Assembly (NCBI GenBank): GCA_963665495.1
Contig: OY762289.1
Coordinates: 1,426,001 to 1,490,000, forward strand
DNA from: G963665495 sp963665495
Lineage (GTDB): Bacteria; Desulfobacterota; Desulfovibrionia; Desulfovibrionales; Desulfovibrionaceae
Reading direction: 5' to 3'
DNA length: 64,000 bases
The notes below the pieces were generated by a model. That model saw nothing but the letters and a program-made list of their open reading frames with translations. It had not been told where the DNA came from and did no database searches. Below, piece by piece: positions 45,273 to 52,765 of this stretch; within the stretch, counting starts at the first letter, position 1, and each line of letters opens with the position of its first letter. Position numbers and translations under genes: made by a program.

Positions 45273-46053
45273 GGCAGGTTCCTTTGTTTTTGAGCTTCTC
45301 AAGAACAAACTTGGGCAGAATACCCTTCATGGAATTCAGGGCGAGCAGGCGACGCATAATGCCAAGCTGGTCCTGCAGGGGGATTTTCTTGGGGCAAACG
45401 TCTTCGCAACCAAGCAGTCCCATGCAGCCGAAAACGCCCTGATCCGTGCCGATGATGTCGTAGTAATCGTCTTCGGAGCGCTGGTCGCGCGGATCGATGT
45501 AGAATCTGGCAACACGGTTGATGGTGGCTGCACCCAGGAAATCTTCACGCATCCGGGCCGTGCCGCAAGCGGCTATGCAGCAGCCGCATTCGATACAACG
45601 GTCCAGCTCGAAGATTTCTTCGGCCAGTTCATTTTCCATACGTGTTTCTTCGGCTTTGGGATCGAAAGCGGTATCATTGCTGTGTACCCAGCCTTCGATT
45701 TTTTTGCCGACATCGCGGTACCAGGTACCGGTATCGACAGACAGGTCGCCAAGCAGTTTGAACACCGGCAGAGGCAGCAAAGTAATTTCCTCAGGCAGGT
45801 CTTTGGTCTGCGTATGGCAGGCCAGACCGGGACGGCCGTTGATGACCATGCCGCAGGAGCCGCAGATGCCGGCGCGGCAACAGAAGTCCACTTTGAGAGT
45901 GGGATCCTGTTCGTCGCGGATTTGTGTCAGAGCGATGAAGAGCGTCATGGAGTCGTATTCGGTGACATAGAACGACTGCATGTGCGGTTCGCTTGTCGGA
46001 TCGAGGGGATTATACCTGAAAATTTTCAGGTGCAATTTACGGTTTTGGCTCAT
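45259..46053 (-). CDS. frdB: Fumarate reductase/succinate dehydrogenase iron-sulfur subunit
   Basis: Carries electrons between the flavoprotein and the membrane cytochrome. The N-terminal [2Fe-2S] domain has CCRAGICGSCG (about residues 58-68) and a later C in GLACHTQ. The C-terminal domain has CIECGCCIAACG for [4Fe-4S] and CMGLLGCEDVCP for the remaining clusters. The length is 264 residues. The ATG at 46053 has AGGAG six bases upstream; the ATG at 46059 would touch it. It lies 12 bases after frdA and overlaps fumA. Confidence 0.95.
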   Translation of the reverse strand: MSQNRKLHLKIFRYNPLDPTSEPHMQSFYVTEYDSMTLFIALTQIRDEQDPTLKVDFCCRAGICGSCGMVINGRPGLACHTQTKDLPEEITLLPLPVFKLLGDLSVDTGTWYRDVGKKIEGWVHSNDTAFDPKAEETRMENELAEEIFELDRCIECGCCIAACGTARMREDFLGAATINRVARFYIDPRDQRSEDDYYDIIGTDQGVFGCMGLLGCEDVCPKKIPLQDQLGIMRRLLALNSMKGILPKFVLEKLKNKGTCHENS

Positions 46054-46065
46054 TTCCATCTCCTC

Positions 46066-47964
46066 TTAAGACTTCTTAGCGGCTTTGTTGGTGGTCTTCT
46101 GGGGCTCAGCCTTTGTTCCAGGGCGTTGGAGCCGTTCCGGCGGCAGTTCATTGGGGATCGTCTTGCCGCCGCCATAACCGCGGTCGCCAGGAGGCAATTC
46201 GTAGTAAGGAGATGCGTCTTCATATTGAAGCGTGGGCAAAGAATCGCCCGGCTTCCAATAGGCCAGCGTACGGTTGAGCCAGTCGCGATCGTTTCTTTCC
46301 GGAAAATCTTCGCGGGTATGGGCTCCGCGAGATTCGGTCCGTTTCAGGGCGCCGTATGCCGTGCACTGAGCAAGTTTGATCATGCCGGGTACGCGCAGGG
46401 CCGTAGTGAGTTCCGGGCTGTAGCCTTTGGTAGGAGTGCTGAGGCCGATCTTCAACGAACGTTCGTACAGCGCCTCAAGTTTGTCCACCGCGGTCTGCAG
46501 GTCTTTTCCGTTACGGAAAATACCGACGTAGTCCATCATGATATTCTGCATCTCATCACGGACTGTAATGGCGTTTTCTTTACCTTTGCGGCAGGTTTCC
46601 AGATCTTTGATACGTTCTTCGACCAGCTTGGCGGCGTCGTTGAGTGCGGCGGCTTTGAAGTCCACGCTGCAGCCTTTGACGAATTCCACGATTTTTTTGC
46701 CGATATAACGGCCGGCAACAACGGTTTCCGCAAGGGAGTTGCCGCCCAGACGGTTAAATCCGTGCATATCCCAGCAAGCGGCTTCGCCGGCGGAGTACAG
46801 ACCTTTGAGTCCGTAGGCCGCGCCGTCGGCGTTGGTGCGGATACCGCCCATGGAGTAGTGCTGTGTCGGACGTACGGGGATCAGATCGTGGATGGGATTC
46901 ACGCCCAGGAAGTTGGTGCAGATGTCGTACACTTCACGCAGTTTATGGGTGATGTGATGTACGCCCAGGTGGCGGATGTCCAGCCAGAGGTGGTCGCCGT
47001 AAGGGGATTTAACGCCAAGACCTTTGTTCATATGTTCGGTCATGCGGCGGGAAACAACGTCGCGGGAAGCCAGTTCGGCTTTTTCCGGCTCGTAATCGGG
47101 CATGAAGCGGTACTCATTGACGTCGAGCAGCGTTCCGCCGTCACCGCGGCAGCCTTCGGTAACCAGGATGTCGGTGGGCACCGTACCGGTGGGGTGGAAC
47201 TGAACGGCTTCCGGGTTGCCCATGGGCACCAGGCCGGTATTGATGGCGCAGATCTGTCCGCCGCCGTCACAGATGACGGCATTTGTGGTGGCTTTGTAGC
47301 AACGACCGTAGCTGCCGGTGGCGATCAGCGTAGCTTTGGCGAAGTAAGCGCGGAGTTCGCCGGTACGCATGCAGCGGGCGATACAACCGATGCAGTTTTC
47401 GCCGTCGTGGATCAGAGCTTCAGCCTGGGTGCGGTCATGAATCAAAACGCCGTACTGCAGGCACTTGGTGTCGAGCGTATTCAGAACGGAGCGGCCCGTA
47501 CCGTCTGCGGTGTAGCAGGTACGCCATTTGGCGGTGCCGCCGAATGCGCGGGCGTGAATCAAACCGTGTTTTTCTTTCTTTTCTTCAGCCTCGAAAGGCT
47601 TGCCGCCTTTATAATAGGTATGTACTCCGGCAACAACGCGGTTCCAGGGCACACCCCAGTGAGCCACTTCGCGCATGACGATGGGAGCGGTTTCCGCGAA
47701 AATGCGGGCCACTTCCTGGTCGCAGCCCCAGTCGGAGCCTTTTACCGTGTCCGCAAAGTGAACGTCGGGGCTGTCGCCCTCACCCATGATGGCATTACCC
47801 AAAGCAGCCTGCATGCCGCCCTGTGCGGCAGAGGAGTGGGATCTTCTTGGCGGAACTATGGACAAACAGATGGTCTCGAAACCGGCCATTGCAGCTTCAA
47901 CGGCCACGCGCTCTCCGGCGAGTCCGGCTCCGATGCAGAGTACATCTGTGGTGAATACTTGCAT
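46066..47964 (-). CDS. frdA: Fumarate reductase/succinate dehydrogenase flavoprotein subunit
   Basis: Catalytic subunit with covalently bound FAD that interconverts fumarate and succinate. FAD binding begins at residue 10 with CIGAGLAGERVAVEA, and the flavin-linking histidine lies in RRSHSSAAQGG near residue 43. VQFHPTGT and RYSMGGI-like QHYSMGGIRTN mark substrate binding. The 632-residue length fits the epsilonproteobacterial/Desulfovibrio type with a single cytochrome subunit. AGAGG precedes the ATG at 47964. The C-terminal tail is rich in K, T and P. Direction of catalysis in the cell cannot be told; the operon fits both fumarate respiration and succinate oxidation. Confidence 0.95.
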   Translation of the reverse strand: MQVFTTDVLCIGAGLAGERVAVEAAMAGFETICLSIVPPRRSHSSAAQGGMQAALGNAIMGEGDSPDVHFADTVKGSDWGCDQEVARIFAETAPIVMREVAHWGVPWNRVVAGVHTYYKGGKPFEAEEKKEKHGLIHARAFGGTAKWRTCYTADGTGRSVLNTLDTKCLQYGVLIHDRTQAEALIHDGENCIGCIARCMRTGELRAYFAKATLIATGSYGRCYKATTNAVICDGGGQICAINTGLVPMGNPEAVQFHPTGTVPTDILVTEGCRGDGGTLLDVNEYRFMPDYEPEKAELASRDVVSRRMTEHMNKGLGVKSPYGDHLWLDIRHLGVHHITHKLREVYDICTNFLGVNPIHDLIPVRPTQHYSMGGIRTNADGAAYGLKGLYSAGEAACWDMHGFNRLGGNSLAETVVAGRYIGKKIVEFVKGCSVDFKAAALNDAAKLVEERIKDLETCRKGKENAITVRDEMQNIMMDYVGIFRNGKDLQTAVDKLEALYERSLKIGLSTPTKGYSPELTTALRVPGMIKLAQCTAYGALKRTESRGAHTREDFPERNDRDWLNRTLAYWKPGDSLPTLQYEDASPYYELPPGDRGYGGGKTIPNELPPERLQRPGTKAEPQKTTNKAAKKS

Positions 47965-47982
47965 TTTGCACCTCTTCCCGTC

Positions 47983-48636
47983 TTAGATGTCTAATAACAT
48001 GAACCGGATAAGCGTAATCAGGCCGATGGAGATGAAACCGATCATCATCACATTTTCAGCTTTTTGGTACCACTTCCGATTTTCACGAGTGATCCAGCCG
48101 TACTTGACGCCTATACGATAGAATCCAATACCCACATGCACCTCGGCCATGGGGAGCAAGACGAGGAAGAAAGGCAGCCAGCCGCCTTCCTGAATACGTG
48201 CGGCGCTTTTCGCTGCGGTAATGGGCAGGGTGGTAAGCACCGTGTACATGTGAATGCTGCCCATAACGAGGATGATAAGTGCAGTGATGACCTGAATCAG
48301 CCACATGGTGGTATCTTTGTGGTGCATCATTTTGCTTTGGGCTCTGATGGCTTTCAGTTCATGCCCCTGGAAAGGCATTTTGCGCCCTGCAAGCAGAAAG
48401 TGGAAAAGCATCAGCAGGAAAATAATGGGGCCGCCGATTTGTGCCATGTAGGTGGCTTCAAAGAACCACGCCAAGGCATTCATGACGCCGGGGCCTAGGA
48501 TGACACTGGATACAAGAATCAGATGTGACCAGAGAAAAAGAATGAGGAGAACACCTGAGACCATCTGGCAGAAATCCAGACGGCCCGATAACTTGTTCTT
48601 TTGCGGAACATGCAAGGTTATCGTGCTCAAATTCAT
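47983..48636 (-). CDS. frdC: Fumarate reductase diheme cytochrome b subunit
   Basis: Membrane anchor and quinone site of fumarate reductase. The 217-residue protein has five hydrophobic helices, and four histidines suited to two heme b groups lie in WSHLILV, LFHFLLAG, SIHMYTV and AEVHVGIG, the pattern of Wolinella-type quinol:fumarate reductases. The ATG at 48636 is preceded by GGAGG at nine bases; earlier in-frame codons up to 48771 show no family similarity. It is the first gene of the dicarboxylate run and has a sigma-54 promoter candidate about 280 bases upstream. Confidence 0.94.
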   Translation of the reverse strand: MNLSTITLHVPQKNKLSGRLDFCQMVSGVLLILFLWSHLILVSSVILGPGVMNALAWFFEATYMAQIGGPIIFLLMLFHFLLAGRKMPFQGHELKAIRAQSKMMHHKDTTMWLIQVITALIILVMGSIHMYTVLTTLPITAAKSAARIQEGGWLPFFLVLLPMAEVHVGIGFYRIGVKYGWITRENRKWYQKAENVMMIGFISIGLITLIRFMLLDI

Positions 48637-48912
48637 GAAATTGTTCCTCCAAGGTACTGTTCCGTAAGTGTTTGCTGGTTTACAAGACAACTCTTTGTAC
48701 AATGCCTGGCTAATTGAAAATTCTATTCGGCGTTTTACGATCGGGGAGACATCATGAAGCTGCACGCCCATCTTTGCAGATGCTGCAGCCGCTAGGCTGC
48801 CCCCGCGAAATTTGAAAACGGCCTTACTGGAGCACCTCCTTTTTTGTTATGGGTCAAACTACTTGAGTCCGGTTCTCCGGACTTGCAAATCTGGGTTGGT
48901 AGACGTTGCTAA

Positions 48913-48928
48913 AGCACGGGCCGTACCA
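48913..48928 (-). promoter_or_regulatory. Sigma-54 promoter candidate for the frdCAB-fum operon
   Basis: The minus strand reads TGGTACGGCCCGTGCT from 48928 to 48913. The GG and GC doublets are separated by exactly ten bases as in the consensus TGGCACG-N4-TTGCW, with two mismatches. A sigma-54 activator gene lies just upstream. Confidence 0.6.
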
Positions 48929-48946
48929 AGCCGATGCAAAAAAAAA

Positions 48947-48969
48947 TATTGCATTATTTTAACGCAATA
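48947..48969. promoter_or_regulatory. Inverted repeat, possible activator binding site
   Basis: TATTGC at 48947-48952 and GCAATA at 48964-48969 form a perfect dyad with an 11-base spacer, 18 bases upstream of the -24 element. Spacing and symmetry suit a dimeric NtrC-family activator, though it is closer to the promoter than typical enhancers. Confidence 0.4.
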
Positions 48970-49146
48970 CATACTTCAATGACTGAGGAAATAAGCAAAC
49001 TTCCCGTCCGGCAGGAAAAAAAGCTACTGTCGAAGAAGAAAAAGAAGTCCTATACGGGAAGAAGCAGATGGGAATATCTACCCACTGTAGGGGGAAAAAG
49101 TCAAAAGGAGTATTGGGGAAAAACAGCAGATAAGTAGAGGTGAAGG

Positions 49147-50568
49147 TTAGCGGGTGGGAATGCCGTGTTTTTTCAACAGCGCGTACAACCGGGACTGTGA
49201 AAGCCCAGAAATGTGAATAGCGTCCTTGACGCTGCCGCTGGTCAGTTTGATCAGGTCCTTCAGATACCGTTCTTCCGCCTTGGCCCAGATTTCATCCCGA
49301 TAATTCTGCAGTTGCGGCAAGGCTTCGAGGTCGTAGCTGCTGTCTTCAATCTGTTCAAAGGGATCGTCCGCAACAGGTGTGGATATTCTTTGGCGTGCTA
49401 CCACAGCCCGGATTGCAGGAGGCAGGTGCTGCGCGAAAAGATACGGGTCTCTTTGGGAGGCTGCCAACGCATGCTCAAGCGTATGAATAAGCTCCCGGAT
49501 ATTCCCCGGCCAGTCATAGGCCTCCATGGTTTCAAAAAAATCCGAACTGCAGCCTTTCTGAGGAATGCTGGAACGTTCGCAAATCATTTTTATGAAGTAA
49601 TTGGCCAGTAGTTTGATATCTCCTTTGCGATTGCGCAGAGGAGGCAGGTCGATACTGATGGAGCGAATGCGGTACAGAAGATCGCCGCGGAAGGTATTGT
49701 CCTTGACCATTTGATCAAGGTCCCGGTTGGTGGCGCTGACCAGGCGAAAATCACTTTTCTTTTCTTCCTTGCTGCCCAGGGAACGTACGGTTCGTTCCTG
49801 CAGAACGCGTAAAAAGGCTTTTTGCAGGGACAACGGCATTTCACCCACTTCATCCAGGAACAGCGTCCCGCCGTCGGCTTGAAGCACAAGGCCAATCTGG
49901 TCTTTTTCCGCTCCGGTAAAGGCGCCGCGTTTGTGACCGAAAAGGATGGATTCCACAATGCTTTCCGGGAGTGCCGCGCAATCCACAACCACAAAAGGCT
50001 GGGCCGCTCGTGAGCTGTTGTCATGGATGGCCCTTGCGAAGAGTTCCTTACCCGTGCCGGTTTCGCCGGTGATGAGTACGTTGGCCTCGCTTTCGGAAGA
50101 CTGGGCGACCAGATCAAGTGCGCGAATCAGCGCGCCGCTTTCGCCGATGATGTTTTCACGGCGCAGAACTTTTATCGGGCTGCTGCATTTGTCCCGTTTG
50201 CGTTCCTTATGGTAATCCAGAGCGCGTTTGAGAGTCAGGGAAATTTGCTGAATGCTGTGGGTTTTTTCAATATAGTCCCAGGCCCCGTTGGTAATGGCCA
50301 GTTCGGCCCCTTCGGGATCCCCTTTGCCGGTGATGATTATGACTTCCGGGTTGGAAGGAGTCTGGGTCAATTCGGTGAGTATTGAGAGGCCGTTTCCATC
50401 AGGAAGGCGGACATCCAGAAAAACAGTATCAAAGCTTTCCGTCTGAGCAAGCTTCAGACCTGCTGCAAGCGTGCCCGCAGTGGCGGCTTCATTACCCATG
50501 CGCTTGACTGCGCGTGAGAGGGCGTAGCACATGGGTTCGTCGTCATCGATGATCAGAACGCGCGCCAT
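49147..50568 (-). CDS. Sigma-54-dependent response regulator (NtrC/DctD type)
   Basis: A 473-residue activator. The receiver domain (1-120) has the acidic pair at 8-10 and phospho-acceptor D52 in VFLDVRLPDG. The AAA+ domain (about 140-375) has Walker A GETGTGKE, the sigma-54 contact loop GAFTGA and Walker B GGTLFLDEVGEM. The C-terminal Fis-type helix-turn-helix (about 430-470) reads SVKDAIHISGLSQSRLYALL. It therefore activates sigma-54 promoters when phosphorylated, most likely by the adjacent kinase. The ATG at 50568 (MARVLIID) is preferred over a GTG three codons before. The likely target is the frdC promoter just downstream. Confidence 0.94.
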   Translation of the reverse strand: MARVLIIDDDEPMCYALSRAVKRMGNEAATAGTLAAGLKLAQTESFDTVFLDVRLPDGNGLSILTELTQTPSNPEVIIITGKGDPEGAELAITNGAWDYIEKTHSIQQISLTLKRALDYHKERKRDKCSSPIKVLRRENIIGESGALIRALDLVAQSSESEANVLITGETGTGKELFARAIHDNSSRAAQPFVVVDCAALPESIVESILFGHKRGAFTGAEKDQIGLVLQADGGTLFLDEVGEMPLSLQKAFLRVLQERTVRSLGSKEEKKSDFRLVSATNRDLDQMVKDNTFRGDLLYRIRSISIDLPPLRNRKGDIKLLANYFIKMICERSSIPQKGCSSDFFETMEAYDWPGNIRELIHTLEHALAASQRDPYLFAQHLPPAIRAVVARQRISTPVADDPFEQIEDSSYDLEALPQLQNYRDEIWAKAEERYLKDLIKLTSGSVKDAIHISGLSQSRLYALLKKHGIPTR

Positions 50569-50586
50569 AGTTCCCACTGTCTTTGT

Positions 50587-52677
50587 TTAGCTATTGATTT
50601 CCTGGGCTTCTTCTACATCCAATAAGTTACGCACTGTCCGGCAGAGTTCGACTGTATCAAAAGGCTTCCTAAAAAAAGCAGATATGCCAACTTTTTTCAA
50701 GTCCTTGGGAATGCGCTGCAGCAAACCGTTTCCATCAAAGCCGCTGCAGAGGAGCACCGGCAGGTCCGGCCGGACTTTTTTTACTTTTTTAGACAACTCC
50801 GTGCCTGTGAGCTGGGGCATGAGCTGGTCGGTCAGAATGAGATCGAAACGATACGGATCTTCCATGAAAACGTCCAGTGCCGTGATGCTGTCACCGAAAC
50901 TTTCGACGTTGTATCCCAGCCTTGTAAACAGATTATGCAATGAGGACAGGACGTCCGGATCATCATCCACGATCAGAAGGGATTCAGCACCCCGGGGCAT
51001 TTCCAAAAGATTTTCCTGGGGTTCGTGTTCTTCGACATAATTGACGCAGGGCAGCAAAACAGTGAACGTAGATCCCTTGTTGAGGCTGCTGGTGACGGCA
51101 ATGGTGCCACCGTGCATTTTGACGATGCTCTGGGTCATGGATAATCCCAGGCCCGTGCCACCGGATTTTTTGCGGGTCGTGTAAAAAGGTTCGAAAATAC
51201 GTTTCAAAACGACTGGTTTCATGCCTGTGCCGTTGTCCGTCACGGACAAGCGGGCATAGGTGCCGGGGTGCAGCCCTTTGGATCGGGCTTCCGTATCGTC
51301 GAGTTCCACCACGTCGAGTTCCACCTGGAGAATGCCCTGGATGCCCCGCATAGCCTGTTCTGCATTGGTGCACAGGTTCATGATCACCTGCAGAAGCTGG
51401 TCCGGATCCGCTTTGACACGGATATTGTCCACATTGATATGCACTCTGACGTCGATGGTTGCGGGCAGGATGCTTTGCACCAGCTGCATGCATTCGTCCA
51501 CGACTTTGGGCATATTTACCGAATGACGGGAGGCGTCTGTCTGCCGGCTGAACTCCTTGATGCGTTTGATCAGACTTTTTCCTCGTTTGGCAGCTTTGAG
51601 CACATGGAGCATGTCTTCATATACTGGAGTGTCCTTGGGCGTATCGTATAGAGCAAGCTCCGTACAGGAGGTGATGGCCCCCAGGACATTGCTGAAATCA
51701 TGGGCAATGCCGCCGGCGAAAATGCCGATGGCTTCCATCTTTTGCGCATGCCGCAGTTCTTTTTCCAATTGGCGCCAGGGCTTTAGGATGGAGTTGATCA
51801 TCAACAGGCTTACGGGGATGACCACCAGGACCAGCAGAGCCGCAACACCACTGCCGACAATAAGAATCGCCCGGCGTTGAATGCCGGTGAAGATATTGGA
51901 AATACGGTCTTTCTCTTTGTCGATGTCATCAATATAGAGACCTGTTCCGACCCAGTAATTGGTGCCAGGAATCAGGCGCGAATATACGAGTTTGGGAGAG
52001 GGGATGTCTTCGCCCGGCTTGTAAAAATAATAGGTGACGAATCCGCCGCCTTTCAGCGCCTTTTCCGTTAGCATCTTGATGTATTTTTTCCCTTTTATGT
52101 CTTCGATATGGATGCGATTTTCACCAATGAATTCGGGAAAAAAAGGGTGGGCGATATTAATGCCGTTGGTGTCGTAGATAAAATAATATCCGTTGTCATG
52201 GTAGCGTACGGTATTTACGACATGTTGCAGAACTTTCTGGGGGTCCTTGTGCAGTTCCTTGGCGCTGCGGACAGCTTCGGCCAGACTGCTTGCGAGAGTC
52301 TCTCCGGAAGAGCGCAGGGTACGCTCATATCCCTTGAGCATGACATTCTGGGCGGTTTCAAGGGATTCTTCCTGGGATTTGACCAGGTAGTAGCTGTAGA
52401 CGAAACTGATGCCGCCGGCGAAGCAGAGTAAAAAAAGGAGCAGTAATCCGATACGGCTGATGATGGCATAGCTGCGGTGCCCGAAAAAGCGCCTGAGATA
52501 AAAGACGCAGGTACCGAAGTATTCAAAAAGCAATCGTATCAATCTGTGTCTCTTCAGGATGCGCTGCCAAAAACGAGGCAGGCAGCCATGGGGGTCATCA
52601 TAAGAGAAATTGGAGGCATTTGAACGCAGAAAAGAAAGTACGTCTTCTTTTGGCGATCTGTCAATTTTCGTCTGCAT
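50587..52677 (-). CDS. Cache-domain hybrid sensor histidine kinase
   Basis: A 696-residue inner-membrane kinase. A helix at about 75-97 leads to a periplasmic single Cache domain (about 110-265, with DNGYYFIYDTNGINIAHP and YWVGTGLYIDDID), then a second helix at about 275-298. The kinase core has the phospho-histidine in AHDFSNVLG near 326, N box NLCTNAEQA, and DNGTGM and GGTGLGLS for ATP. A C-terminal receiver (about 570-690) has LILTDQLMPQ. Cache domains of this type bind small organic acids, so a C4-dicarboxylate ligand is a reasonable guess from context. It ends 18 bases before the activator gene, so both form one two-component unit. Confidence 0.92.
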   Translation of the reverse strand: MQTKIDRSPKEDVLSFLRSNASNFSYDDPHGCLPRFWQRILKRHRLIRLLFEYFGTCVFYLRRFFGHRSYAIISRIGLLLLFLLCFAGGISFVYSYYLVKSQEESLETAQNVMLKGYERTLRSSGETLASSLAEAVRSAKELHKDPQKVLQHVVNTVRYHDNGYYFIYDTNGINIAHPFFPEFIGENRIHIEDIKGKKYIKMLTEKALKGGGFVTYYFYKPGEDIPSPKLVYSRLIPGTNYWVGTGLYIDDIDKEKDRISNIFTGIQRRAILIVGSGVAALLVLVVIPVSLLMINSILKPWRQLEKELRHAQKMEAIGIFAGGIAHDFSNVLGAITSCTELALYDTPKDTPVYEDMLHVLKAAKRGKSLIKRIKEFSRQTDASRHSVNMPKVVDECMQLVQSILPATIDVRVHINVDNIRVKADPDQLLQVIMNLCTNAEQAMRGIQGILQVELDVVELDDTEARSKGLHPGTYARLSVTDNGTGMKPVVLKRIFEPFYTTRKKSGGTGLGLSMTQSIVKMHGGTIAVTSSLNKGSTFTVLLPCVNYVEEHEPQENLLEMPRGAESLLIVDDDPDVLSSLHNLFTRLGYNVESFGDSITALDVFMEDPYRFDLILTDQLMPQLTGTELSKKVKKVRPDLPVLLCSGFDGNGLLQRIPKDLKKVGISAFFRKPFDTVELCRTVRNLLDVEEAQEINS

Positions 52678-52703
52678 GCTCAGAACCCTGGAAACACACC
52701 GGA

Positions 52704-52743
52704 GAAAAAAACGGGCGTTTTCTTGAGGGGAAAACGCCCGTTA
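52704..52743 (-). terminator. Terminator after the PFOR gene
   Basis: On the minus strand AACGGGCGTTTT at 52742-52731 pairs with AAAACGCCCGTT at 52721-52710, followed by TTTTTTTC. It closes PFOR transcription before the kinase gene. Confidence 0.9.
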
Positions 52744-52765
52744 TAGATACGGTTTCGTTTATTCG

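Larger units (their letters stand above)
48637..49146. other. Regulatory intergenic region upstream of frdC
   Basis: About 510 bases between frdC and the end of the activator gene, unusually long for this strand. It holds the sigma-54 candidate at 48913-48928 and the inverted repeat at 48947-48969, listed separately. A lysine-rich open frame on the plus strand (48934-49137) is a likely by-product of A-rich sequence. The leader between promoter and frdC (about 280 bases) contains a TCCGGTTCTCCGGA palindrome near 48868. Confidence 0.6.

Noticed and set aside
45112..47994. A 960-codon open frame on the plus strand
   Set aside because: It runs opposite frdA, frdB and fumA, which have unmistakable motifs and ribosome binding sites. 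The antisense frame is a codon-bias shadow with no protein similarity.
48934..49137. A small lysine-rich open frame upstream of frdC
   Set aside because: It comes from A-rich DNA that overlaps the proposed regulatory dyad, has no good ribosome binding site and no family resemblance.
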